A stretch of DNA of 64,000 nt from Massilia polaris (lineage in GTDB: Bacteria; Pseudomonadota; Gammaproteobacteria; Burkholderiales; Burkholderiaceae_D). Where the stretch lies: the NCBI RefSeq assembly GCF_012927275.1, contig NZ_JABBGG010000005.1, forward strand, positions 62,001 through 126,000. The letters are read 5' to 3'. Of this stretch, positions 45,227 through 55,167 are shown one piece after another. The notes below the pieces were generated by a model, which was given only the letters and a program-made list of their open reading frames with translations, was not told the origin of the DNA and made no database searches. Made by a program: the position numbers and the translations under genes. Positions within the stretch are counted from its first letter, which is position 1; the number at the start of each line of letters is the position of its first letter.

Positions 45227-46282
45227 TCAGAAGGTATAGCCGACCTGGGGCGCCTTGTCCTCGAACGTGTCGAGCAGGCGCACCAGCGGTTTGAGCACAG
45301 TGTAGCGGTTGGCTGTCTTGCGCACGTAGTCGGTCACGGTTGGCAAATCGCCCATGTAGATCGCTTTGCCATCGCGGTAATTGAGGCGGCAGAAGATGCC
45401 GAGGATTTTCAGGTGGCGCTGCAGGGCCATGAACTCGAAGTCGCGGTAGAACGCGTCGATGTCGGGATTGACCGGCAGGCCGACCTGCTTGGCGCGCTGC
45501 CAGTAGCGCACCACCCAGTCGAGCACCACTTCCTCGTCCCACTGGACGTAGGCGTCGCGCAGCAGCGAGCCGAGGTCGTAGGTGACGGGGCCGAACACGG
45601 CATCCTGGAAGTCCAGCACGCCCGGGTTGCCCTGGTCGAGGAACATCAGGTTACGCGAATGGAAATCGCGGTGCATGAATACCTGCGGCTGCGCCAGCAC
45701 GTTGCCGATGATCGCTTCGAACACGCCGTTCAGCTGGGCGCTTTGCTCTTGTGTCATGTCGATGCCGAGGTGCTTGCCGACGAACCATTCAGGGAACAGG
45801 TTCAGCTCGCGCTCGATGAAGGCGCGGTCGTAGTCGGCCAGCACGTCCGGCTTGCTGTGCAGCTGGAACTGGACCAGCGCATCGACCGCGTCCGAATACA
45901 TGAACGGCGCGTTGTCGATATCGAGGCGCTGCAGGTAAGTGGTGGTGCCGAGGTCCGACAGCAGCAGGAAGCCGTTCGGCACGTCCTGCGCGACGATCGC
46001 CGGCACCGTGACGCCGGCTTCGAGCAGCAGGCCTTGCACATGGATAAACGCCGGCACGTTTTCGCGCTCCGGCGGTGCGTCCATGGCAATCAGGGTGTTG
46101 CCAAGTTTCTCACGTAGTTCGGGCACAACATCGAGGCGGAAATAACGGCGGAAGCTGGCGTCGGACGAGGCAGGGCGCTTGGTCTCGACCTGCACCAGGT
46201 TAAGCGTTCCCAGCCATGCGGAAAGCTGCTCCAGGCGGGCGTCGGACTTGAGTGCGGGGAAATTTGATGACAATAAAGACAT
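45227..46282 (-). CDS. amgK: Anomeric MurNAc/GlcNAc kinase
   Basis: A 351-residue aminoglycoside-phosphotransferase-like kinase. SDASFRRYFRL at the N-terminus, catalytic loop VFMHRDFHSRNLMFL and metal-binding LDFQDAVFGPVTYDLGSLLRD are all present. AmgK phosphorylates the C1 of recycled MurNAc. First gene of the chain amgK-murU-pepP-ubiH, divergent from lptD across 97 bases that must contain both promoters. Confidence 0.9.
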   Translation of the reverse strand: MSLLSSNFPALKSDARLEQLSAWLGTLNLVQVETKRPASSDASFRRYFRLDVVPELREKLGNTLIAMDAPPERENVPAFIHVQGLLLEAGVTVPAIVAQDVPNGFLLLSDLGTTTYLQRLDIDNAPFMYSDAVDALVQFQLHSKPDVLADYDRAFIERELNLFPEWFVGKHLGIDMTQEQSAQLNGVFEAIIGNVLAQPQVFMHRDFHSRNLMFLDQGNPGVLDFQDAVFGPVTYDLGSLLRDAYVQWDEEVVLDWVVRYWQRAKQVGLPVNPDIDAFYRDFEFMALQRHLKILGIFCRLNYRDGKAIYMGDLPTVTDYVRKTANRYTVLKPLVRLLDTFEDKAPQVGYTF

Positions 46283-46379
46283 GAAGCAGCCTGTGGAATC
46301 CGGTTGAGTGACACAATCCCATATAATAAGGGATTAAACTCAAAAAAGCGCCTGTCATGGTGTTTGATCGCATCTTTTC

Positions 46380-48602
46380 ATGAGCTGGATTTCAGCTCCC
46401 GCACCCTCGCAACGTTGGGTATACGCCCTGACCGCGATCGTCACCGCCACCGCGGTGCCCGCGCACGCCCAGACCGCCGCTCCGCAATCGAACGCTGAAG
46501 ACCCCAGTGCGCCCATCACGGTGCAGGCCGAACAGATCACCGGCCGTCCCGACCGCGAAGTCAACCTGAACCGCAATGTCGAACTGACACGCGGCCAGAT
46601 GCGCCTGACCGCCGACACCGCCTGCTACCTGCAGGTCGAAGATGAAGTGTCGGCGCGCGGCAACGTGTTCATGCAGCGCTTCGGCGACCGCTACACCGGC
46701 GATTCGCTGCAGCTGAACCTCAGCTCGGGCAAGGGCTACGTGCTCAATCCGACCTACAAGCTGCAGATGAATAACGCCCAGGGCGGCGCGGCGCGGCTCG
46801 ACTTCATCAGCGAAGACGAAGCGGTCGTCACCAACGCCACCTACAGCACCTGCGAAGGCCTGAATCCCGACTGGTATTTGAAAGCCAACACGCTGCGCCT
46901 CGATGCGGGCCGCGATGTCGGCGTCGCCAGCGGCACCGTGGTGTACTTCAAGGACGTGCCTATCCTCGGCACGCCGGCGCTGTCGTTCTCGCTGTCGGGC
47001 GCGCGCCGCTCCGGCTGGCTGCCGCCAAGCGTGGGCTTCGGCTCCAAGGGCGCGGCCGAAGTGATGGTGCCTTACTACTTCAACATCGCGCCGAACCGCG
47101 ACCTGACCCTGTACCCGCGCCTGATGCTGGACCGCGGCCTGCAGATGGGTGCGACCGGACGCTATATCGGCGAGACCGGCGCCGGCACGTACGCCGGCGA
47201 GACGCACCTCGAATTCCTGCTCGACGACAAAGAAACCGATACCAACCGCTGGCTGGTCAATTCGAACCACGCGCAGGCGCTGGCCAAAGGCCTGTCGTTC
47301 GGCTGGAACATCCGCGCCGCGTCCGACGATGAATATCCGAGCGATTTCTCGAAGTCGATTTCGACCAGCGCCGAGCGCCAGCTGCTGCGCGAGATCCGCA
47401 CCGACTACGTCAGCCAGTACTGGAGCCTGACGGCGCGCGCGCAGAGCTACCAGATCCTGCAGGACCCCGCCGCGGCCACCGATCCAAGCCTCACCGTGAT
47501 CCGCCCGTACGACCGCCTGCCGCAGGTTAACTTCCACGCCGGCCGCTACGACGTCAGCGGCTTCGACTGGGCCCTCGACGCGGAACTGGTGCGCTTCTCG
47601 CATCCTGATTTCCAGACCGGTAACCGCGCCGTCGCGATCCCGCAGGTCAGCTATCCTTTCATCCGACCGGGCTACTTCGTCACGCCGAAGCTGATGGTCC
47701 ACAGCAGCAAATACGAGATCGACACCGTCGGCGGCGCCTCGCGTTCGCTGACGCGCACCCTGCCGACCTTTTCGCTCGACAGCGGCCTGATTTACGAACG
47801 CGATGCCACGCTGCTCGGCAAGAACGTCACGCAAACGCTGGAGCCGCGCCTGTTCTACGTGTACACGCCGTACAAGGACCAGAGCATGTTGCCGCTGTTC
47901 GATACGGCGGAAGCAGGCTTCAACTTCGCCCAGATCTTCAGCGAAAACCGCTTCATCGGCGCCGACCGGGTGGCCGACGCCAACCAGGTGACGGCGGCGG
48001 TGACGTCGCGCTTCATCGAAGAAAACGGCGCCGAGCGGCTGCGCCTGGCGATCGGCCAGCGCTTCTACTTCCGCGACCAGCGCGTGCTGCTGGATCCGAG
48101 CCAGACCCGCAACGACCGGCGCTCAGACCTGCTGGCGGCGGCCTCCGGCCGCATCGCCGAGGACTGGAGCTTCGACAGCGCAGTACAATACGACGCGAGT
48201 GGGAAGCAGACCTTCAGCTCGAACTACGGCGTGCAGTGGCGCCCGGGCGACAAGAAAGTGATCAACGCGGAGTACCGCTACCTGCGCGACACGTTCAAGA
48301 ACGTCGACCTGTCGTCGCAATGGCCGCTGTCGATGCGCTGGTACGGCGTGGGCCGGGTAAGCTATTCTGTCAAAGATCACAAGATCCTCGAGAGCCTGCT
48401 CGGGCTCGAGTATCGTGCGGACTGCTGGGTGTTCCGGATGGGCGCGCAGCGCTTCGTGACCACCTTGCGCAATACCTCGACGCCGATCTTCTTCCAGCTC
48501 GAGCTGAACGGCCTGTCGAAGCTTGGTTTCGGCAGTCCGCTCGAATCGTTCTACAAGAGTATTCCCGGCTACACGAGGCTGAACCCTGGCTACGGCCGCT
48601 AA
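46380..48602 (+). CDS. lptD: LPS-assembly outer-membrane protein LptD
   Basis: A 740-residue outer-membrane protein that inserts lipopolysaccharide. Signal peptide up to AHAQ (about residue 31), an OstA-type periplasmic beta-jellyroll (ITVQAEQITGRPDREVNLNRNVELTRG to about residue 190) and a large barrel ending in a hydrophobic C-terminal segment. Cys residues occur at TACYLQ, STCEGL and RADCWVF, candidates for the disulfides that control maturation. The ATG at 46380 has no clear ribosome site; a stop in frame lies just upstream, so a longer form is excluded. First gene of lptD-surA-pdxA-rsmA. Confidence 0.95.
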   Translation: MSWISAPAPSQRWVYALTAIVTATAVPAHAQTAAPQSNAEDPSAPITVQAEQITGRPDREVNLNRNVELTRGQMRLTADTACYLQVEDEVSARGNVFMQRFGDRYTGDSLQLNLSSGKGYVLNPTYKLQMNNAQGGAARLDFISEDEAVVTNATYSTCEGLNPDWYLKANTLRLDAGRDVGVASGTVVYFKDVPILGTPALSFSLSGARRSGWLPPSVGFGSKGAAEVMVPYYFNIAPNRDLTLYPRLMLDRGLQMGATGRYIGETGAGTYAGETHLEFLLDDKETDTNRWLVNSNHAQALAKGLSFGWNIRAASDDEYPSDFSKSISTSAERQLLREIRTDYVSQYWSLTARAQSYQILQDPAAATDPSLTVIRPYDRLPQVNFHAGRYDVSGFDWALDAELVRFSHPDFQTGNRAVAIPQVSYPFIRPGYFVTPKLMVHSSKYEIDTVGGASRSLTRTLPTFSLDSGLIYERDATLLGKNVTQTLEPRLFYVYTPYKDQSMLPLFDTAEAGFNFAQIFSENRFIGADRVADANQVTAAVTSRFIEENGAERLRLAIGQRFYFRDQRVLLDPSQTRNDRRSDLLAAASGRIAEDWSFDSAVQYDASGKQTFSSNYGVQWRPGDKKVINAEYRYLRDTFKNVDLSSQWPLSMRWYGVGRVSYSVKDHKILESLLGLEYRADCWVFRMGAQRFVTTLRNTSTPIFFQLELNGLSKLGFGSPLESFYKSIPGYTRLNPGYGR

Positions 48603-48634
48603 GCAGCACAATCGATTTTTTCATTCACCTGAAC

Positions 48635-50023
48635 ATGAGTGCTTCCCAGATTATGCGTAAAGTCAGTATGCACCAACTCAAGATCGCAGCTGTCCTGCTG
48701 TGCGCCCTGTCCGCCGGCCAGGCCGCCGCACAAGCCACCGCGCCTGCCGCCAAGCCGTCGTCGGGCTTCCTGCCGCCGGCGTCCAGTTCGGCCAACGTGA
48801 TCGATTCGATCGCGGTCGTCGTCAACGACGAAGTCATCACGAAGAACGAAGTCACCAAGCGTGTCGAGTCCGTGGTCCAGCGCATGCGCGCGGCCAACGC
48901 GCAGATCCCCGACCAGTCCGACCTGCAGCGCCAGGTGATCGAATCGATGATCGTCGAACGCGCCCAGTTCCAGCTGGCCAAGGAGATGGGCGTGCGCGTC
49001 GACGACGCCATGCTCGACCGCGCCATCGGCGGCATCGCCGAACAGCAGAAAATGAACGTGCAGCAGCTGCGCGACGCGCTCGAGAAGGAAGGCACCACCT
49101 TCGCCGCCTTCCGCGAAGAGATTCGCAGCGAGATGATGCTGCAGCGCCTGCGCCAGCACGAAGTGGACAACAAGATCCAGGTATCCGACGCCGAAGTCGA
49201 CACCTTCATCGCCGCGCGCAAGGCCGCAGCGGCCGAACGAGTCGAGATGAACCTGGCGCAGATCCGCGTTCGTATCCCGGAGAACGCATCGCCGGAGCAG
49301 ATCGCCGCACGCCGCGCGCGCGCCGAAGAAATCGCACGCCAGCTGCGCACCGGCGCCGACTTCGCCAAGATCGCCGCGACCTATTCGGACTCCGGCGACG
49401 CGCTCAAGGGCGGCGAAATCGGCTGGCTCGACTCGCAGCGCCTGCCGGAAGCCTTCGCCACGGCGCTGGCGCCGCTCAAGCCTGGCCAGGTCACCCCGAT
49501 CATCAAGTCGGCGACCGCCTTCCACATCCTCAAGCTGGTCGAAAAGCGCACCCCGACGGAAGCATCCGACGCGGCCGTCGTGCAGCAGACCCGCGCGCGC
49601 CACATCCTGCTCAAGGTCACCCCGACCATGACGGCGGACGACGCCAGGCGCAAGCTGGTGGAGCTGAAGGAACGCCTCGACAACAAGGCCGCCAAGTTCG
49701 AGGAGCTGGCGCGCCTGTTCTCCAACGACGGCTCGGCCAGCAAGGGCGGTGACCTCGGTTGGCTGTACCCGGGCGACACCGTGCCCGAATTCGAAAACGT
49801 CATGAACGACCTGAAGCTCGGTGAAGTCAGCGGCGTGGTCGAAACCCCGTTCGGCTACCACCTGATCGAAGTCATGGAGCGCAAGAGCGACGACAAGTCG
49901 AAGGAACGCGAGCGCACCGCGGCGCGCCAGGCGATCCGCGACCAGAAGATGGCCGAGGCGACCGAGGACTGGGCGCGCCAGGTGCGCGACCGCGCCTACG
50001 TCGAGTTCCGCGACGAGAAGTAA
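48635..50023 (+). CDS. surA: Periplasmic chaperone / prolyl isomerase SurA
   Basis: A 462-residue periplasmic chaperone for outer-membrane proteins. Signal peptide ([19 protein letters not shown]), the SurA N-terminal domain ([22 protein letters not shown]), then two parvulin domains: AQIRVRI to VEKRTP (about 205-310) and [11 protein letters not shown] to VMERK (about 320-425), the second with [16 protein letters not shown] and FGYHLI. ATGs at 48635, 48653 and 48668 are in frame; the first is used here, but the second also gives a normal signal peptide. LptD, encoded upstream, is a known SurA client. Confidence 0.95.
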   Translation: MSASQIMRKVSMHQLKIAAVLLCALSAGQAAAQATAPAAKPSSGFLPPASSSANVIDSIAVVVNDEVITKNEVTKRVESVVQRMRAANAQIPDQSDLQRQVIESMIVERAQFQLAKEMGVRVDDAMLDRAIGGIAEQQKMNVQQLRDALEKEGTTFAAFREEIRSEMMLQRLRQHEVDNKIQVSDAEVDTFIAARKAAAAERVEMNLAQIRVRIPENASPEQIAARRARAEEIARQLRTGADFAKIAATYSDSGDALKGGEIGWLDSQRLPEAFATALAPLKPGQVTPIIKSATAFHILKLVEKRTPTEASDAAVVQQTRARHILLKVTPTMTADDARRKLVELKERLDNKAAKFEELARLFSNDGSASKGGDLGWLYPGDTVPEFENVMNDLKLGEVSGVVETPFGYHLIEVMERKSDDKSKERERTAARQAIRDQKMAEATEDWARQVRDRAYVEFRDEK

Positions 50024-50025
50024 GC

Positions 50026-51117
50026 ATGACGACAGTCCCGCATGAGCGCCAAGCTCCCGAGCCGCGGCGCCACGCGGGCGCTGTCAGACCCACGCTCGCC
50101 GTCACCACCGGCGAACCGGCGGGCATCGGTCCCGAAATCTCGATCCGCGCCGCATGGGACATGCGCCACGAAGCCAACTGCGTGCTGGTCGGCGACGCCG
50201 CCTTCCTGGCGATGACCGCCAGCTACATCGATCCCTCCATCAAACTCGCGGCACTGTCCGTGCAGGCGCTGCGCAACAGCAGCCTTCCGCAGTTCGGCGC
50301 CGACCGCATTGCCGTCATCGATGTGCCGCTCGACGCGCATGTCGTTCCCGGCACGCTGGATGCGGCCAACGGCCGGGCCGTGCTTGCCACGCTCGACCTC
50401 GCGGTCGAAGGCGTGCGGGCCGGCTGGTTCGATGCGATCGTCACCGCGCCGCTGCAGAAGTCGACCATCAACGACGCCGGCGTCGCGTTCTCCGGCCACA
50501 CCGAATATCTCGCTGAAAAAACCGCCACCAGTAAAGTCGTCATGATGCTGGCCGGCGTGCCGGGCGACGGCCAGCCGCCGCTGCGCGTCGCGCTGGCCAC
50601 CACCCACCTGCCGCTGAAGGACGTGCCGGCCGCGATCACGCGCGATGGCCTGGCGCAGGTGCTCGATATCATCGACCGCGACCTGAAGATCAAGTTCGGC
50701 ATCGCCGCGCCGCGGATCCTGGTGACGGGGCTGAACCCGCACGCGGGCGAGGGCGGCTACCTAGGGCGCGAAGAGATCGACACCATTACGCCAGCCATCG
50801 AAGCTGCGCGCGCGCGCGGCATCGACTGCAGCGGCCCGTATCCGGCCGATACGCTGTTCCAGCCGCGCTACCTGAAGGACGCGGACTGCGTGCTGGCGAT
50901 GTACCACGACCAGGGCCTGCCGGTGCTGAAGTACGCCACCTTCGGGCACGGCGTCAACATCACGCTGGGCCTGCCGCTGGTGCGCACCTCGGTCGACCAC
51001 GGCACTGCGCTCGACCTCGCGGCGCAGGGCCTTGGCCTGGCCGACTGCGGCAGCATGATCGAGGCGATCCGCACCGCGCTGCACATGGCCCGCGCACGGC
51101 GCGCTGCCAACCACTAA
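50026..51117 (+). CDS. pdxA: 4-hydroxythreonine-4-phosphate dehydrogenase
   Basis: A 363-residue NAD-dependent enzyme of pyridoxal phosphate synthesis. Motifs: [12 protein letters not shown] at the start, [14 protein letters not shown] (substrate loop), [10 protein letters not shown] (His ligand), [10 protein letters not shown] and [15 protein letters not shown] (metal His ligands). The N-terminus has about 20 extra residues compared with the usual start; a start nearer TLAVTTGEP is possible. It is 2 bases after surA. Confidence 0.97.
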   Translation: MTTVPHERQAPEPRRHAGAVRPTLAVTTGEPAGIGPEISIRAAWDMRHEANCVLVGDAAFLAMTASYIDPSIKLAALSVQALRNSSLPQFGADRIAVIDVPLDAHVVPGTLDAANGRAVLATLDLAVEGVRAGWFDAIVTAPLQKSTINDAGVAFSGHTEYLAEKTATSKVVMMLAGVPGDGQPPLRVALATTHLPLKDVPAAITRDGLAQVLDIIDRDLKIKFGIAAPRILVTGLNPHAGEGGYLGREEIDTITPAIEAARARGIDCSGPYPADTLFQPRYLKDADCVLAMYHDQGLPVLKYATFGHGVNITLGLPLVRTSVDHGTALDLAAQGLGLADCGSMIEAIRTALHMARARRAANH

Positions 51118-51132
51118 CACGAAAAGAAATCA

Positions 51133-51909
51133 ATGAAACACATCGCACGCAAGCGCTTCGGCCAGAACTTCCTGACCGATAAATTCGTCCTCGACGCCAT
51201 CATTGAAGCGATTAACCCGGAGCCGGGCCAGGCGATGGTCGAAATCGGGCCGGGCCTTGCCGCGATGACGGCGCTGATCCTCAAGCGCATCGACCACATG
51301 CACGTGGTCGAACTCGACCGCGACCTGGTGGTGCGCCTCGAGAAGGCATTCCCGCGCGAGAAGCTGACGATCCACTCGGGCGACGCGCTCAAGTTCGATT
51401 TCGGCCAGATCCCGGTGCCGGAAGGGCAGAAGCTGCGCGTGGTCGGCAACCTGCCGTACAACATTTCGAGCCCGCTGCTGTTCCACCTTGCCGAGTTTGC
51501 GCACCTGATCGAAGACCAGCACTTCATGCTGCAGAAGGAAGTCGTCGAACGCATGGTCGCGGCGCCGGGCAGCAAGGTGTACGGGCGCTTGTCGGTGATG
51601 CTGCAGTGGCGTTATGACATGTCGCTGCTGTTCATCGTGCCGCCGACCGCGTTCGACCCGCCGCCGAAGGTGGACTCGGCGATCGTGCGCATGATCCCGA
51701 CCAGGCGCAAGCTCGCCTGCGACGGCGCGACCCTCGAAGCTGTGGTGACCAAGGCATTCTCGCAGCGCCGCAAGGTGATCCGAAATTGCGTGGCGGGGAT
51801 GTTCACCGAGGCGCAGCTGGTGGAGGCTGGGATTGATCCGTCGACGCGGCCCGAGACGGTGGGGCTGGAGCAGTATGTCGCGCTTGCGAATTTGTTAAAG
51901 CCTGTTTAA
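51133..51909 (+). CDS. rsmA: 16S rRNA dimethyladenosine transferase
   Basis: A 258-residue SAM-dependent enzyme (KsgA) that dimethylates A1518 and A1519 of 16S rRNA. ARKRFGQNFLTD at the start, VEIGPGLAAMT for SAM binding, and the NLPYNISSPLLFHL catalytic motif are all clear. Last of the lptD-surA-pdxA-rsmA operon, the same order as in enterobacteria. Confidence 0.97.
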   Translation: MKHIARKRFGQNFLTDKFVLDAIIEAINPEPGQAMVEIGPGLAAMTALILKRIDHMHVVELDRDLVVRLEKAFPREKLTIHSGDALKFDFGQIPVPEGQKLRVVGNLPYNISSPLLFHLAEFAHLIEDQHFMLQKEVVERMVAAPGSKVYGRLSVMLQWRYDMSLLFIVPPTAFDPPPKVDSAIVRMIPTRRKLACDGATLEAVVTKAFSQRRKVIRNCVAGMFTEAQLVEAGIDPSTRPETVGLEQYVALANLLKPV

Positions 51910-51917
51910 GTATCGCC

Positions 51918-52010
51918 GTCGTTCCCGCGCAAGCGGGAACCCATACGTCGTCGGCTTCAGACGTTCAGCATGGGTTACCGCGGGGCCGCCGAGGCTTTCG
52001 CGGGAACGAC
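51918..52010. repeat. Intergenic palindromic repeat between convergent genes
   Basis: Ends GTCGTTCCCGCG and CGCGGGAACGAC are perfect reverse complements about 70 bases apart. The left end also folds on itself (GTTCCCGCGCAAGCGGGAAC). The same small palindrome lies inside the MITE-like element at 5.8 kb. It may act as a bidirectional terminator for rsmA and phoX. Confidence 0.75.
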
Positions 52011-52015
52011 GTGTA

Positions 52016-54256
52016 TTAGCTACCGATCCTGCCACCGTCGTTCTTGGTGATCACAATCGTCGCCGACCGCGGCCGCTTGCCGGCCCCATAACCCGCATTG
52101 CTCGGCCACTGGCTGGTGTACTTGCTTGGATCGGCCAGGTTCGCCTGCGACGTGGTTTCGCCCGGGTGCTGGATGTTGACGAACATCGTCTTCCCATCCG
52201 GCGTCTCCGCGATGCCGGTGATCTCCGACCCCACAGGACCCACCAGGAAGCGCTTGAGCGTGTCCGGCGCCGCCTTCTTGCCCACGAACGTATCGACCGC
52301 CAGCGTAGCGCCTGAAGCCTGTGGGTAGGTTAGCGTGACCTTGCCGCCATCGCCTACCTGGCCCGGCACGGCCGCCAGCATCATGCAGTTGGTGACGTCG
52401 GTGTACGCCCCGTCATCGGTCTGGATCCAGCAGATGCCGGTGTACGGGCTGAATGCCAGGCCATCCGGGCTGGAGAAGTCCTGGTCCGCGGTCAGGTTCG
52501 ACAGGTTGACCTTGCCGGCATCGGCCGACGCCTCCGCGCCGAACAAGTACACGTCCCACGTGAACGCCGTGGCCTGCGCGGCGCCCGTGCCTTCCTTCAG
52601 GCGCACGATGTGGCCATTCGGGTTGCCGTTCTGCGTCGTCGTACCTTTCATGTCGGTGTAAGCGCGCGGGTTGGCGCTGTCCGGCGTCAGTTGCGACGAG
52701 CCGGACGGGTTGACGGTGCGGTTCGAGTTGTTGGTCAGCGAGTAGTAGATCTCGCCGTTCTTCGGATTGACCGAGCACCATTCCGGGCGGTCCATCTTGG
52801 TCGCGCCGACCGCGTCGGCCGCGAGGCGCGCATTGACCACGATATCGCCCTGGTCGGCGAACTTGTACGCTGCGTAAGCCGCGATGGCCGCATTCGCCAG
52901 CGACAGCTCGATCCACTGGCCGCTGCCGTCCGCATTGAGCTTCGCCACATACAGCTTGCCGCTGTCGAGGTATTTGTCGCCGGTGGCCATGCGGTCAGCC
53001 GGCGTCGCATCCGCCGCCGACCAAACGGCCGCCGACACCCACTTGTAGATGTATTCGTTACGCGAGTCGTCGCCCATGTAGACGGCGAGCGGCTGGCCGG
53101 CCACCGGCAGCGAGAACGCCGCGCTTTCGTGTGCGAAGCGGCCAAGGCCGGTGCGCTTCCTTGCGGCTTTCGCCTTGTCGTACGGGTCGATCTCGACGAT
53201 GTAACCCATGCCGTTCATCTCGTTGCGGTAATCGTCGCTGCCGTTGGCCGAGGTACCGAGCTTGCTGTTATTCCAGCGCGCGTACTTGTCGTCGGCGCCG
53301 CCGGTTTCCCAGCCGTGGCGCGAGGTCGCGCCCTGGTTGCGGCCGTAACGCTTGAGCGATGCGACGCTCTTGTCGTTGCCGCGCGCCGCATCGTCGGCCG
53401 CGCCACGGGTGAAATAGCCGGACCAGTTCTCTTCGCCGGTGAGGAAGGTGCCCCACGGCGTCTTGCCGGTGCCGCAGTTGTTCAGGGTGCCGCGCGTCCG
53501 TACGCCGGTCGGCGAGTATTTGGTGACCAGCAGCGCGTTGCCGCGCGCAGGACCCGACAGCTCCATGTCCGACAGCGCGGTCAGGCGGCGGTTGAACGAC
53601 GACTCCTTGACGTACTGCCAGGCGCTGCCGCTCTTCTTCACTTCGACCACGGCGACGCCATGCAGCGCGACTTCCTTGTCCACTTCCGCGGCAGGGCGCG
53701 GCAGCGTGGTGGTGCCGCCGTTCGCGTGCAGGAAGAACGAGGAGAGCTGCTGGTCGGTGGTCGCTTCGTGGTTGATCGCCAAAACGCCGCGGTCGGAGCT
53801 GCTGGCCGCTGGCGTGCCCGTCGACGACAAGCCAAAAAATTCCATGCCGTCGTGATGGTCGCCGGCGCGCTGTTCGAAATCGTTGTCGGTGCCGTCGTTC
53901 TTGAACGCCGGGGTGGTTGCCGACAGCGGGTCGCCAAGCGCGTACAGGACAGTTGCCGTGTAACCGGCCGGCACGACGACGACATCGGCCAGGCTCTTCG
54001 AGACTGCGCTGAAGGCGAGCAGTTTTTCCGGGTTTGGCGGCGGCGTAACTGGGGTGAGCGGGCCGTCGTCGCTGCCGCATGCAGAGAGACCAGTGGCGCC
54101 AAGCACGGCGGTAGCGGCCGAGGCAAAGCTTCCGCGCAGCAGGCTGCGGCGGCTCAGGCGTGCATTGAGAATCGTCTCGAAGTGTTCGTTCGGCGAATCG
54201 TTACAGTCGATATCGTCGGCGTCGACGTGGCACAACAGGTCATTCGGCTTGTTCAT
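52016..54256 (-). CDS. phoX: PhoX-family alkaline phosphatase
   Basis: A 746-residue DUF839 (PhoX) phosphatase, a Ca/Fe-dependent enzyme that frees phosphate from organic esters outside the cytoplasm. After about 35 leading residues comes a twin-arginine signal SRRSLLRGSFASAATAVLGA, ending in a lipobox-like LSAC. PhoX landmarks include DHHDGMEFFGL, LAINHEATT, SPDGLAFSPYTG and the final FVNIQHPGE. Start at 54256 has AAGGACC upstream. Four TGAC/GTCA units at 11-bp spacing 56-92 bases before the start form a Pho-box array, so phosphate starvation control through PhoB is likely. Confidence 0.93.
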   Translation of the reverse strand: MNKPNDLLCHVDADDIDCNDSPNEHFETILNARLSRRSLLRGSFASAATAVLGATGLSACGSDDGPLTPVTPPPNPEKLLAFSAVSKSLADVVVVPAGYTATVLYALGDPLSATTPAFKNDGTDNDFEQRAGDHHDGMEFFGLSSTGTPAASSSDRGVLAINHEATTDQQLSSFFLHANGGTTTLPRPAAEVDKEVALHGVAVVEVKKSGSAWQYVKESSFNRRLTALSDMELSGPARGNALLVTKYSPTGVRTRGTLNNCGTGKTPWGTFLTGEENWSGYFTRGAADDAARGNDKSVASLKRYGRNQGATSRHGWETGGADDKYARWNNSKLGTSANGSDDYRNEMNGMGYIVEIDPYDKAKAARKRTGLGRFAHESAAFSLPVAGQPLAVYMGDDSRNEYIYKWVSAAVWSAADATPADRMATGDKYLDSGKLYVAKLNADGSGQWIELSLANAAIAAYAAYKFADQGDIVVNARLAADAVGATKMDRPEWCSVNPKNGEIYYSLTNNSNRTVNPSGSSQLTPDSANPRAYTDMKGTTTQNGNPNGHIVRLKEGTGAAQATAFTWDVYLFGAEASADAGKVNLSNLTADQDFSSPDGLAFSPYTGICWIQTDDGAYTDVTNCMMLAAVPGQVGDGGKVTLTYPQASGATLAVDTFVGKKAAPDTLKRFLVGPVGSEITGIAETPDGKTMFVNIQHPGETTSQANLADPSKYTSQWPSNAGYGAGKRPRSATIVITKNDGGRIGS

Positions 54257-54311
54257 GCAGGGTCCTTGGCGTTGTTGGTTAATCAAGCCAATCGATTCTA
54301 TCGACCGGACA

Positions 54312-54348
54312 TGACCGCCAAATGACGCGGCTGTGACCGCCGCGTGAC
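54312..54348 (-). promoter_or_regulatory. Pho-box array (PhoB sites) upstream of phoX
   Basis: TGAC (GTCA on the coding strand) begins at 54312, 54323, 54334 and 54345, exactly 11 bp apart; a fifth starts at 54355. The 7-bp repeat plus 4-bp spacer pattern is that of PhoB direct repeats (CTGTCAT). The array lies 56-92 bases before the phoX start. Confidence 0.78.
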
Positions 54349-54386
54349 AGCACCTGACCCCAAGGGGGGGCGACAAAATTCTGGAC

Positions 54387-54416
54387 AAAAAAAAGCCCGC
54401 TGTTGAGGGCGGGCTT
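54387..54416 (-). terminator. Terminator of the lipoprotein pair
   Basis: On the minus strand AAGCCCGC/GCGGGCTT form an 8-bp stem with an 8-base loop, followed by a T-run. It lies 113 bases past the stop of the lipoprotein gene at 54529 and insulates it from phoX. Confidence 0.85.
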
Positions 54417-54528
54417 AAATCCAATTCTTTTCTGAGGAGAGTTGGAGGAGACAGGTGCAATTATGCTGCACTACGGAATATATGGCCAATTTATCTTTCC
54501 AATATCCATTATGCGCAAATCACATATC

Positions 54529-55125
54529 TCAGCTTCCAATCGAGACGTTGCAGGTGACCTGGACGTTTTCCACTTTCGCGTCGCCCATCACGCCGACGCC
54601 GTTCGCCACGGTGCAGGTCTGGCCGGTTGGCTGTTTGAAGACCGTGATGCCGTAGCTCTGGTCGAAGGCAACGCTGTTGGCGAAGACGAAGACGGTCGCG
54701 TCCTTCACCACGGTGACGGTACCGCCGGTGGTGCCGTTGGTGAGCACCAGGCCCTCGGTGGTCAGGCCGGTGATCTTGCCGCCGACCGTGAATGCGTTGA
54801 TGGCGCACACGACGGGAACGTTGATCGAAGCCATGCGGCCAGCGGTGTCGGCATTAAAATTTTCATTGGCCAGGCAGGTCTGGTGCGCCGGATTGGCCTT
54901 GACCAGCACTTTGTAGGTTTCGCCGTACTCGAGCGAGCCCGGGAAGCTGAACGTGGTGGCGCCGACGGCGATCGGCAGGTCGACACCGTTATTGGTCAGC
55001 ACGAGGCCCGGATAGGCCAGGCTGCTAACGGTACCCTTGACGGTAAAGGTCTCGCTGCCGCCGCATGCGGCCAGTCCCAGTGCCAGCGCGAGCGCCGCAG
55101 CAGGGCGCAGGAAAGATGACTTCAT
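54529..55125 (-). CDS. Repeat-containing lipoprotein A
   Basis: A 198-residue exported lipoprotein: a signal with lipobox LAACGG (Cys21), then two tandem copies of a beta-rich module of about 85 residues. Each module runs V-x-G-x-(V/I)-x-x-L, then GLVLTNNG or GLVLTNGT, an FxF core (TTFSFP or TVFVFA), a YKV/YGI strand, and an end such as PTGQTCTVANGVGVMG with VQVTC. Function unknown; surface adhesion or envelope packing are guesses. The ribosome site lies in GAGAATTCA. Its paralogue lies 42 bases upstream. Confidence 0.85.
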   Translation of the reverse strand: MKSSFLRPAAALALALGLAACGGSETFTVKGTVSSLAYPGLVLTNNGVDLPIAVGATTFSFPGSLEYGETYKVLVKANPAHQTCLANENFNADTAGRMASINVPVVCAINAFTVGGKITGLTTEGLVLTNGTTGGTVTVVKDATVFVFANSVAFDQSYGITVFKQPTGQTCTVANGVGVMGDAKVENVQVTCNVSIGS

Positions 55126-55167
55126 TGAATTCTCCAGTAGATGTTATATGCCGATGCGCGCTGGCGC

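Noticed and set aside
46304-46327. A TATAAT in the amgK-lptD gap as the lptD promoter
   Set aside because: The -10 is perfect but no -35 lies at a suitable distance (the nearest TTGAGT is only 12 bases away), so it was not listed as a feature.
46356-46382. An 8-codon open frame whose TGA overlaps the lptD ATG, as a leader peptide
   Set aside because: It has no ribosome site and no regulatory codon bias; the overlap could be chance.
48236-48634. N-terminal extension of surA reaching back into lptD
   Set aside because: The frame is open, but the sequence there is the lptD coding region in another frame; the surA signal peptide starts at 48635-48668.
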